64,000 nt of DNA from DATGPD01 sp031423015. GTDB lineage: Bacteria > Planctomycetota > UBA1135 > UBA2386. Of this stretch, positions 57,316-64,000 are shown in pieces (the stretch's first letter is position 1; the number at the start of each line of letters is the position of its first letter). Position numbers and translations under genes: made by a program. The notes beneath the pieces are model-generated. The model was not told the origin of the DNA. It worked only from the letters and a program-made list of their open reading frames with translations, and made no database searches. Location of the stretch: the NCBI GenBank assembly GCA_031423015.1, contig JANPER010000028.1:1-64000 (forward strand), given 5' to 3'.

Positions 57316-58969
57316 CCGTGGTCTCGCGCAGGAAGCGATGACTCACCGGCATGCGTCGGCCGCTCCAACAGCGCTCAGTCAACCGCAGCGTCGGCGCGTA
57401 CTGGTAGCGTTTGAACTCGCTCCGCTGCACCAGCCCGTACAGATGCTGCACGCGCTCGATGTCCATGCCGGTGACGCGCGCTGCCGCCTGGGTCGATAAC
57501 TCCTGCTCCACCAAACAGCGCAGCACCGGGTCCAGCTCGTCGTAGGGCGGCAGGCTGTCACTGTCGAGTTGGTTGTCGCGCAGCTCGGCCGACGGCGGCT
57601 TGTCGATCGAACTCTGGGGAATGCGCTCGCGCTCGCGGTTGATCCACCGCGACAGCGCATACACCTCGGTCTTCCACAGATCGGCGATCGGCGCCAAGGC
57701 GCCGCAGGTGTCGCCATACAGCGTGCAGTAGCCCACCGCACACTCGCTCTTGTTGCCGGTAGCGAGCAGCATGGGACCGAACTTGTTGGAAAACGCCATC
57801 AGCAGGTTGCCGCGCATGCGCGCCTGCAGGTTCTCTTCGGCGAGGCCAGGCTTGGTGCCGGCAAACAGCGGCGCCAGCGCTTTGTCGAACGCGCCCTGCA
57901 AGTCGACGATCGGCAGCTTCTCACAACGAATGCCGAGGTTCTTGGCCAATGCCTCTGCATCGCGCACGCTGTGGTCGCTGCTGTAGCGCGACGGCATCGC
58001 CACGCCCACCACGTTCGCCGGCCCGAGCGCGTCGGCGGCGAGCGTCGCGACCAGCGCGCTGTCGATGCCGCCCGACAAGCCGATCACCGCCTTGGTCAGG
58101 CCGAACTTGTGGCCGAAGTCGCGGATGCCCTGGGTCAACGCGCGATACCACATCTCCTCCTTGTCGAGCGGCGTGAACGGCTGCGTCCACGGCTCGTCGG
58201 TGTCGACCACGCGCACCGCGCTCTCGAAGCGCACGGGCGAGAACGCGAGCCCCTCGGGCTTGAGGGCCATCGAGCTGCCGTCGAACTGCATCTCGACGTT
58301 GCCACCCACCATGTTGACGCAGATCACCGGCACGTTGTGGCGTCGACTCTGCTGCTGGAACATGCGATGGCGGAACTCATCGAGGCCCGCGCACCACGGG
58401 CTCGCTGACAGGTTCACCACCACCCTCGCGCCCGCCAAGACCACGCGCTCCACCGGGTCGATCTGGTAGAGCCGCTTCTGCCAGAACTCGACATCGTTCC
58501 AACTGTCCTCGCAGATGACGATGCCGACGCGCTGCCCCTGGACCTCGATGAGGTTCTCCTCCGGCTTGGTCCACGGCTCGAAGTAGCGCAGCTCGTCGAA
58601 CACGTCGTAGGTCGGCAACAACGACTTGCGCGCCACGATGCGCACGAGGCCATCCTCGATCGCGGCCACGGCGTTGAACAGCGCACGGCCGCCGCGCTGG
58701 CGTTCGTGGTTCTTGGCCAGACAACCCACCAACACACAGATGTCGGGCGGCAGGCTGCTGGCCAGCGCCTCGAGCGCCCGGTCGTGCGCCGCCAAGAACG
58801 CCTCGCGCTGCAGGAGGTCTTCGGCCGGATAGCCGCACACCGACAGCTCCGGGCATACCACGAGCTGGGCGCCGGCCGCGTGTGCCGAGTTGACCGCGCG
58901 CTCGATGAGCCGGCGATTGCCGGCGAAGTCGCCGACCGTGGGGTTGATCTGCGCCAGTGCGATCTTCAC
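57308..58969 (-). CDS. nadE: Glutamine-dependent NAD+ synthetase
   Basis: 553 residues from the GTG at 58969. The N-terminal nitrilase-type glutaminase (1-270) has the Glu in VVCPELSVCGYP, Lys in ARKSLLPTYDVFDE and Cys in GIVICEDSWND; the synthetase (about 290-553) has the PP-loop AVIGLSGGIDSALVA and the NAD adenylate region GNKSECAVGYCTLYGDTCG. It makes NAD+ from deamido-NAD+, ATP and glutamine. Both active sites are complete. It lies between ispH (13 bp upstream) and the protease gene it overlaps, so these three form one transcript direction. Confidence 0.95.
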   Translation of the reverse strand: MKIALAQINPTVGDFAGNRRLIERAVNSAHAAGAQLVVCPELSVCGYPAEDLLQREAFLAAHDRALEALASSLPPDICVLVGCLAKNHERQRGGRALFNAVAAIEDGLVRIVARKSLLPTYDVFDELRYFEPWTKPEENLIEVQGQRVGIVICEDSWNDVEFWQKRLYQIDPVERVVLAGARVVVNLSASPWCAGLDEFRHRMFQQQSRRHNVPVICVNMVGGNVEMQFDGSSMALKPEGLAFSPVRFESAVRVVDTDEPWTQPFTPLDKEEMWYRALTQGIRDFGHKFGLTKAVIGLSGGIDSALVATLAADALGPANVVGVAMPSRYSSDHSVRDAEALAKNLGIRCEKLPIVDLQGAFDKALAPLFAGTKPGLAEENLQARMRGNLLMAFSNKFGPMLLATGNKSECAVGYCTLYGDTCGALAPIADLWKTEVYALSRWINRERERIPQSSIDKPPSAELRDNQLDSDSLPPYDELDPVLRCLVEQELSTQAAARVTGMDIERVQHLYGLVQRSEFKRYQYAPTLRLTERCWSGRRMPVSHRFLRETTDE

Positions 58970-58982
58970 GGCACCAAGACCC

Positions 58983-59933
58983 TCAACGCACCAACATGGG
59001 GAGCGAGAACTCGATGTCCTCGCGCACGCCCTCGACTTCCTCCACTTCGTCGGCGCCGAGTTCGCGCAGGTGTGCCACCACCGACTGCACCGACACCTCG
59101 GGAGTCGACGCCCCCGACGTGACGCCCACGGTGCGGACACCTTCGAACCAGCGTGGGTCGATCCCGGCGGCGTCGAGCACGAGGTACGCCGGCACGTCGG
59201 ACGCGGCGGCAATCTCGCGCAGACGGTTGCTGTTGGAGCTGGTGCGGTCGCCGATCACCAGCCACATGTCCACTTGGCCGTGCAGCTTCTTCACGGCCAC
59301 CTGTCGATTGGTGGTGGCGTAGCAGATGTCCTCTTTGCGCGGCGTCACCAAGCGCGGGAAGCGCTCGCGCAGCACCGCCATCACGCGCGAAGCCTCGTCG
59401 ACCGACAGCGTGGTCTGCGTCAGCACGGCGACGCGCGTGGGGTCGTCGACCCGGATCGCCGCCGCCGCCTCGGCGCTCGGCACCACCAGCGTGCGGTCCG
59501 GTGCCTCGCCGACCACGCCTTCGACCTCGACGTGATCGGCGTGCCCGATCAGCAGGATGGTGTAGCCGTCGCGCGCGAAGCGGCGCGCCTCGACGTGCAC
59601 CTTGGTGACCAGCGGGCAGGTGGCGTCGATGGCGATCAGGTTGAGCCCCTTGGCTTCTTGCACCACGAGGGGTGCGACGCCATGCGCCGAAAACACCACG
59701 TGGCTGCCAGCCGGCACGTCGGCAAGCTCGTCGACGAACACCGCGCCCTTCTTGGTGAGGTCGTCGACCACGACGCGGTTGTGCACGATCTCGTGCCGCA
59801 CGTAGACCGGCGGGCCAAACTTCGCGATGGCACGCTCGACGACTTCGATCGCGCGTTCGACGCCAGCGCAGAACCCGCGCGGGCGGCAGAGGAGAACGCG
59901 CAACTTGGCGGGCGGTGTGGGCGAGGACAGCAT
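58983..59933 (-). CDS. ispH: 4-hydroxy-3-methylbut-2-enyl diphosphate reductase
   Basis: 316 residues. All three iron-sulfur Cys are present in order: CRPRGFCAGVERAI, AIDATCPLVTKVHVE and KEDICYATTNRQ. Catalytic regions EIVHN and ESTPEVS-type GASTPEVSV, plus IGDRTSSNSNRL, match the family; length is normal. It is the last enzyme of the non-mevalonate isoprenoid pathway, making IPP and DMAPP. The start at 59933 has no competitor in a good context. nadE starts 13 bp downstream. Confidence 0.95.
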   Translation of the reverse strand: MLSSPTPPAKLRVLLCRPRGFCAGVERAIEVVERAIAKFGPPVYVRHEIVHNRVVVDDLTKKGAVFVDELADVPAGSHVVFSAHGVAPLVVQEAKGLNLIAIDATCPLVTKVHVEARRFARDGYTILLIGHADHVEVEGVVGEAPDRTLVVPSAEAAAAIRVDDPTRVAVLTQTTLSVDEASRVMAVLRERFPRLVTPRKEDICYATTNRQVAVKKLHGQVDMWLVIGDRTSSNSNRLREIAAASDVPAYLVLDAAGIDPRWFEGVRTVGVTSGASTPEVSVQSVVAHLRELGADEVEEVEGVREDIEFSLPMLVR

Positions 59934-60035
59934 CGGGGCCGCGCATCTTCGGCCGCGGAGTGCCTGCGAACAAGCGCGTGGCGGCGGAGAAGTCCCGTCT
60001 AGGGCTTCCCGTGCCGCAAGGGCGTGGCGAATCTG

Positions 60036-60425
60036 TCAGACCACTTTGACACGAGCGCGTCCACCCGGTGCCCTGGCGAACGCCTTGTCGCAAGTGACTA
60101 GCGTGGCATCCAAGACCTCGGCCAGGGCCAGATAGACGGCATCGTAGGCCGTGAGATTGGTGCGTAGCTCGAACACGCGTTCGAGCAAACTCGCATGGCC
60201 ATGCCTGGCGATAGGGAACGTGGTGAGGTCTTCGATCGCTGCATGGGCTCGCGCCGCTGACACCTGACCCGCCAGCACGAACCGCCTCAGCACCTGAGTC
60301 ACCTCGATGTCCAGCAAATGAGGAGCATGCCGCGCGGCGACACCGAGGACTTGTTCGTCCACACGACGCCCGATCTCGGTATCGAGCAACAATTCGACCA
60401 TGGCCGAAGCATCGACCACGATCAT
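60036..60425 (-). CDS. vapC: PIN-domain toxin (VapC/FitB family)
   Basis: 129 residues, ATG at 60425, overlapping the antitoxin stop by 4 nt. Acidic PIN residues: MIVVDASAMVELLLDTEIG (Asp), HLLDIEVTQVLRRF (Glu), LTAYDAVYLALAE (Asp) and LVTCDKAFAR (Asp). It should cut RNA when free of its partner. The set is complete. Confidence 0.85.
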   Translation of the reverse strand: MIVVDASAMVELLLDTEIGRRVDEQVLGVAARHAPHLLDIEVTQVLRRFVLAGQVSAARAHAAIEDLTTFPIARHGHASLLERVFELRTNLTAYDAVYLALAEVLDATLVTCDKAFARAPGGRARVKVV

Positions 60426-60652
60426 GCCGAATCCCGCTCCTGGCGAACGGCGGCAGCAGCCGACTCAGCCAGCTTCACCGACTTGCGCGAGCGCAGACGC
60501 TCACGCATCTCATCCGGAGTTGGCAACGCCGCGAACTGCGTGATCTCGGTGAGCAGCAGCTCGGATAGTGATTTACCAACCTGCGCCGCCCGCACCCTCA
60601 ACTTCTTGTGCACGGCTTCCGGGACATTCCGGATCTGGATCGTCTTGACCAT
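60422..60652 (-). CDS. Ribbon-helix-helix antitoxin (FitA/VapB-like)
   Basis: 76 residues from the ATG at 60652. The N-terminal ribbon-helix-helix is TIQIRNVPEAVHKKLRVRAA, typical of FitA-type antitoxins, followed by LSELLLTEITQFAALPTPDE and a basic tail that binds the toxin. It precedes and overlaps the PIN gene. A CATGCAC/GTGCATG pair (60650-60683) upstream may be its operator. Confidence 0.8.
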   Translation of the reverse strand: MVKTIQIRNVPEAVHKKLRVRAAQVGKSLSELLLTEITQFAALPTPDEMRERLRSRKSVKLAESAAAAVRQERDSA

Positions 60653-60683
60653 GCACGCAACATGCCTGCATGCAAAGTGCATG
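60650..60683. promoter_or_regulatory. Possible operator of the FitA/VapC-like pair
   Basis: CATGCAC (60650-60656) and its reverse complement GTGCATG (60677-60683) flank CATGCCTGCATG-like sequence, giving several GCATGC elements just upstream of the antitoxin start. The position suits autoregulation; unproven. Confidence 0.35.
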
Positions 60684-60750
60684 TCAAGGAGCCCACTCCA
60701 CCCTGGACGCCCCTTGATCAGCCCATTGCTCGGCGACGCCGGCGATGCGG

Positions 60751-61887
60751 CTACTGCAACTGAATCACGTACCCGGCCCCGTAGCTCACCGCGCCGGTCA
60801 CCGCTTGCTCGTCGCCGAGCGCGGAGATCCGCGCCATCCCGAGCGGACCACAGATCGACGCCGAGACTCCGAGCGAGGTGACGTGCAGGAAGGGGTTCGC
60901 GATCAGATCGCGACACAGGGCCTGCGCGTGGATCGAGCGCCCCACCAACTGCCGCCCCGGTGGAATCGTGTACGACACCTGACCGCGCCCGTTCTGATCG
61001 CCGAGGCCTGGCGTCAGCAAGAGCCAATCGGTGTTGACGTAGCAGTCGGGCGCTTGCAGCGGCGCCATGGAGATCGGCAGGGGAAAGCCGCCGAACTGAC
61101 CGACTCCCGCCAGCGACCCGATGCTCACCACAAAGATGGTGTCGCGCAGCATGTTGTCGACGGTGTAGGTGACGCGATCACCGGCCTTCACCGAGCTGTT
61201 GGGCGTGATCGTCAACGGTAGGCCGCGGCCGGTCCGGCACAAAGGTCCCAGGCTGCCGAAGCTGCTGATGGTGCTCGCACACTGCAACGGCGAGTCGAGG
61301 CGATAGTCGCCTACCGGCTGCAGGACGACCCTGAACTCGATCGCCAGACCAGGGGGCGGCGGCCGGGGGCCGCGGATCGGCGACAGGTCGAAGAAGAACG
61401 GCGTAATCGGAATACTCACGTTGCACGGACGCGGCGCAGTGGCCGATGGGGGCTGTGCGGGCAGCGACAAGCGCGAGTTCGTCAACACGAAGGTCGCGTC
61501 GATGCCATGGTTGTCGTCGAACGTCGCACTCGCCACGTCCGAGCGGCGCGCTGCCGTCGACAGCCTGACGTGCATGGCGATGTACTGCTTCTGCGCGAAG
61601 CTGGTCGTAGATGGCACGTCATTGTCGGCGCGTAGATCGATGCCAGAGATGAGGGTGGGCCCCGTCCACGGCAGCTCCTCGGCGTCGTAGAGGCACAGCA
61701 CGCGCGCCGGCTGACTCAGACCGAACGGGATCGCTGTCGAGCTGCCGCCCTCACGCGTCGCCATGGTGCGGGGGACGATCACCTGAGCGGTCAGTGAGCC
61801 ACAGAAGACCGCGGCGCCGATTGCCAGGCGACGAATGATGGTTGCTGAATAGGCGCGACCAACGCGCGCGGGGCGACGGCTCTCCAT
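60751..61887 (-). CDS. Secreted protein with recurring C-terminal domain
   Basis: 378 residues from the ATG at 61887; a basic leader (MESRRPARVGRAYSATIIRR) and hydrophobic stretch (LAIGAAVFCGSLTAQ) form a long signal peptide. The middle (about 40-210) is beta-rich with ISGIDLRADNDVPSTTSFAQ and VRLSTAARRSDVASATFDDN. Residues about 240-378 are a version of the recurring C-terminal domain (PLCRTGRGLPLTITPNSS, FVVSIGSLAGVGQFGGFPLP, GRGQVSYTIPPGRQLV). Family otherwise unknown. Confidence 0.7.
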   Translation of the reverse strand: MESRRPARVGRAYSATIIRRLAIGAAVFCGSLTAQVIVPRTMATREGGSSTAIPFGLSQPARVLCLYDAEELPWTGPTLISGIDLRADNDVPSTTSFAQKQYIAMHVRLSTAARRSDVASATFDDNHGIDATFVLTNSRLSLPAQPPSATAPRPCNVSIPITPFFFDLSPIRGPRPPPPGLAIEFRVVLQPVGDYRLDSPLQCASTISSFGSLGPLCRTGRGLPLTITPNSSVKAGDRVTYTVDNMLRDTIFVVSIGSLAGVGQFGGFPLPISMAPLQAPDCYVNTDWLLLTPGLGDQNGRGQVSYTIPPGRQLVGRSIHAQALCRDLIANPFLHVTSLGVSASICGPLGMARISALGDEQAVTGAVSYGAGYVIQLQ

Positions 61888-62085
61888 GCTGTTTGCATCG
61901 ACACGATGCCAACGCGATCTTGACCGCGCGACCGATCGGCACGGGTTGCCGACCGCGAGGCCAAACCCGGCGGCGCGCGTCTCGACCTGAGTCAACCACC
62001 GTCGCACGCTGCATCAGCTGTCTCAAGAAGGCTGCGCACGCAACCGACAACTCGACAGAGAACGGTTCAACCAGATCGAGGGATA

Positions 62086-63756
62086 TTGCAGCTCGAGAAG
62101 CTCGCCACACCAGTTTCCACAGACTCTCCGCATCGTCGCTATGCCGCGCTCCACCGAGCGATGGAGAACGGCATGACCTCCGACGCCATATGGCGCGAAC
62201 TGGCCGAGGTCTGCGTGCAACTGAGCCATCATGACGAGGCGCTCGCCGCGTTCGCCAAGATCACCGACATGCGGCAGCGTCGCGAGATCCACCATCTGCT
62301 GCAGCGACACGGGCTGCTCCGCCGCGACGCCAACGGCAATGGCGACGCCGAAGATGCGACAACGCCGCGCAACCTGAAGGACGAGGTGCTCGACAGCGTG
62401 CGCATCCTGTTCGAGGACCACATGCCGCTCACCACCGTGGTGACGACGATGACGTTCCCCGTCGTGGTCGGCCTGGGCGGGTTCCTGACCTCCACCACCA
62501 ACTCGTTCTTGTTTCCCGCCATCGCGGCGCTGCCGGCGCTCTGCGTGGCGGCGATCGTCGGTGGGCTGAGCCGGCGCATCTTCATCGATGCCGCGCACGG
62601 CATTCAGGATCCGCCGCGCATCCCGGAACTCCGCGAGCTGAGCCATCAGTCCGGACGTTTCGTGCTCGACGCCGTGGTGCTCACGCTGGCACTGCTCGGC
62701 CCGGCGATCCTGCTCGGGTTGTTGAACGGCCCGATGGCGTCGACCTTCGTCGCCGCGGCGCTCGGCGCGTTCCTGCTGCCGGGCGCACTGGCGATTCGTC
62801 AACTCACCAACGACTGGCGGGCCCTGTCACCGAACTACCTGTTCGCGGCCGTCACGCGCCTGCGTGGCGACTATCTGGCAACCGCGAGCGTCTGCGGCTT
62901 GGTGGCGTTGCCGGCCGTATTGGCGACCATGCTCACCACGGGTTCGCAGATCTACCTGCAGGCCTCGGTGGTCGGACCGCTCGCCGTCGCGCCGCTGTTC
63001 TTTGCGTCCCGCTTGCTCGGCCTGATGGTGCACGCCAATCGGCACGACCTGGGCGACATCCTCGGTCCGACGACGCAGCCCGCGCCGGCAACCGAAGGGC
63101 GAAGGCTGACGAGCCTCAGCGCAACGCCGACGCAACAGGCATCAAGTGACTTCGCGCGACCCGTGCTGCGGACCACCGCGGCCACGCCCCCCAGGGTGGC
63201 GGCCGTCGAACGGCGTCCTGCCCCCGCGGTGGGCCCGTTGCCCAACAGTGCTCCGCGGCCTGCCGCGCCCGCGCACCCCGAGACCAAGCAGCGGGTGCAG
63301 GCACGACCACAGCCCGCCGCCGCGGCGAAGCCGAAGCCCGCGCCGGCGGGGCTCCGGCGCCCACTGGCTGACAAGCCTGGCCCGCGCCAGGCGTCGGCGC
63401 CGGCCGCCCCGGTGCGCGAGCCGCATCCACTGAACACGATCGCCGTGCGCGGCGCGGGGGTGGAGCAAGCGCCCGCACCAGAGCCGGTGGTGGCGCGGTC
63501 ACGCGCATTGGGTGGTACGCACAAGGCGGTCGCAGCGACGACAGGTGCTTCTCGTTCGCCTTCTGCGCCTTCGGCCCCTTCTCCTTCGGCAAGGCCGGCC
63601 TCTGCCGAGTCTTCAGCGCAGGCGGCGGAGCGGCAAACGGTCGCGGTCACCGACAAGGCCCCGCCGGACTTCACGCAGCTGCCCGGCTTCAACGTGGTGA
63701 CCGGCGCTGCCCGCCTGCTCTCGGGCGCATCGTCGAAGGGCAAGCGCCGACCCTGA
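62086..63756 (+). CDS. Multi-pass membrane protein with disordered C-terminal tail
   Basis: 556 residues if started at the TTG at 62086; an ATG at 62161 (MENGMTSDAIWREL) is an alternative. Residues 15-75 are a helical TPR-like unit (HRAMENGMTSDAIWRELAEV, HHDEALAAFAKITDMRQ). About 115-330 contain six or so membrane helices (TTVVTTMTFPVVVGLGGFL, FVLDAVVLTLALLGPAILLG, VCGLVALPAVLATMLTTG). Residues 335-540 are an Ala/Pro/Arg-rich unstructured tail. The membrane part resembles YIP1/DUF-type small membrane modules. Function unknown. Three hairpins follow the stop. Confidence 0.65.
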   Translation: MQLEKLATPVSTDSPHRRYAALHRAMENGMTSDAIWRELAEVCVQLSHHDEALAAFAKITDMRQRREIHHLLQRHGLLRRDANGNGDAEDATTPRNLKDEVLDSVRILFEDHMPLTTVVTTMTFPVVVGLGGFLTSTTNSFLFPAIAALPALCVAAIVGGLSRRIFIDAAHGIQDPPRIPELRELSHQSGRFVLDAVVLTLALLGPAILLGLLNGPMASTFVAAALGAFLLPGALAIRQLTNDWRALSPNYLFAAVTRLRGDYLATASVCGLVALPAVLATMLTTGSQIYLQASVVGPLAVAPLFFASRLLGLMVHANRHDLGDILGPTTQPAPATEGRRLTSLSATPTQQASSDFARPVLRTTAATPPRVAAVERRPAPAVGPLPNSAPRPAAPAHPETKQRVQARPQPAAAAKPKPAPAGLRRPLADKPGPRQASAPAAPVREPHPLNTIAVRGAGVEQAPAPEPVVARSRALGGTHKAVAATTGASRSPSAPSAPSPSARPASAESSAQAAERQTVAVTDKAPPDFTQLPGFNVVTGAARLLSGASSKGKRRP

Positions 63757-63757
63757 G

Positions 63758-63808
63758 TTCCACAGCCGAAACATCTTCGCGAAGCGCGAAGATGTTTCGG
63801 CTGTGGAA
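63758..63808. terminator. Perfect 24-bp hairpin, 3-nt loop, at gene end
   Basis: The two 24-bp arms (63758-63781 and 63785-63808) are exact reverse complements around AAG, 1 nt after the stop of the membrane protein gene. The position suits a terminator or 3' stabiliser; no T-run follows. Confidence 0.6.
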
Positions 63809-63920
63809 AGTCATGAGCCGCAAGTCGTTAGCCGTAAGTCCAGAACGCGGACAGGCGGCGGCGGTGAGGCGATCAGACAGCGGTCTGGGCCTTAGGGCTT
63901 ACGTCTTACGGCTCATGACT
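63809..63920. repeat. Inverted repeat, 25-bp imperfect arms
   Basis: AGTCATGAGCCGCAAGTCGT (from 63809) pairs with 63895-63920 (revcomp AGTCATGAGCCGTAAGACGT), separated by about 60 nt. It abuts the preceding hairpin. No protein gene is supported in this stretch. Confidence 0.6.
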
Positions 63921-63977
63921 CGCGGCAGAGCCGCCGAGCGGCTCGCTTCGCCTCTCGTTGGTTGCGGCTCTGCCGCG
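63921..63977. repeat. Inverted repeat, 14-bp perfect arms
   Basis: CGCGGCAGAGCCGC (63921-63934) and its reverse complement (63964-63977) flank 29 nt. It abuts the previous inverted repeat; the three structures fill the window end. Confidence 0.6.
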
Positions 63978-64000
63978 CTGAGAGCGTGAGCAGAAGATCG

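Noticed and set aside
1..64000. CRISPR array, rRNA genes, transposase or integrase
   Set aside because: I saw no regularly spaced short repeats, no rRNA-like sequence and no DDE, HUH or tyrosine/serine recombinase motif, in spite of two apparently rearranged regions.

Overview
The window is high-GC chromosomal DNA, probably from a planctomycete-like bacterium. No rRNA or marker gene proves this. The hints are two Hanks-type kinases with nearby ECF sigma factors, a sigma factor fused to a membrane anchor and carboxypeptidase-regulatory-like domains, a BlaI/M56 pair, and many large secreted proteins (LVIVD-like, kelch, SBBP, ELWxxDGT, LamG, M14) that end in a similar C-terminal beta-rich domain. 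Housekeeping genes include pyruvate carboxylase, murJ, ispH, nadE, a Gre-factor fusion and a CAT-anticodon tRNA.

Layout. 1-2.5 kb: two tandem LVIVD-like secreted proteins, the first cut by the window edge. 2.5-4.9: two PilT-like ATPases in one operon, the upstream one with a ruined P-loop. 5.1-9.9: a membrane protein, a 145-nt imperfect hairpin, a basic-tailed protein, a Gre fusion and an alpha/beta hydrolase. 9.8-17.0: a roughly 7-kb block (TPR lipoprotein, Ser/Thr kinase, FN3 protein, LamG protein, ECF sigma factor) flanked by about 120-bp direct repeats made of the hydrolase 3' end and the racemase-like 5' end, so the block appears to have split a hydrolase/racemase-like gene pair. Three genes in it share a 32-bp upstream motif. 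18-22 kb: TPR and kelch proteins, tRNA, an inositol-phosphatase-like enzyme and a frameshifted antitoxin. 22-30: ApaH-like phosphatase, M14 peptidase, murJ, pyc. 30-36: divergent kinase/ECF pair and a large SBBP protein. 36-39: two lipoproteins, a duplicated gene start and a MntA/HepT-type pair. 39-44: BlaI/M56-STN pair, a secretin-like fragment, aminotransferase, aldehyde dehydrogenase. 44.6-48.6: sigma fusion with a 3' frameshift, secreted protein, AbrB/PIN toxin-antitoxin.

49.0-55.1 holds a compact gas-sensing phosphorelay: H-NOX heme protein, histidine kinase, REC-HDOD, REC with a degenerate HD-type domain, a stand-alone REC, and a REC-histidine kinase hybrid. The genes overlap or nearly abut. 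The module lies between wreckage: a HemN C-terminal fragment on the left, and a tRNA-like 3' fragment, an ELWxxDGT C-terminal fragment and a 245-bp copy of the module's own DNA on the right. It was probably acquired or rearranged as a unit. 56-64: retropepsin-like protease with PDZ, nadE, ispH, PIN/ribbon-helix-helix pair, a secreted protein, a multi-pass membrane protein and three consecutive hairpins at the window end.

The most notable features are the H-NOX island, the repeat-flanked kinase/sigma cassette with its shared promoter-like motif, and the recurring C-terminal domain of the secreted proteins.
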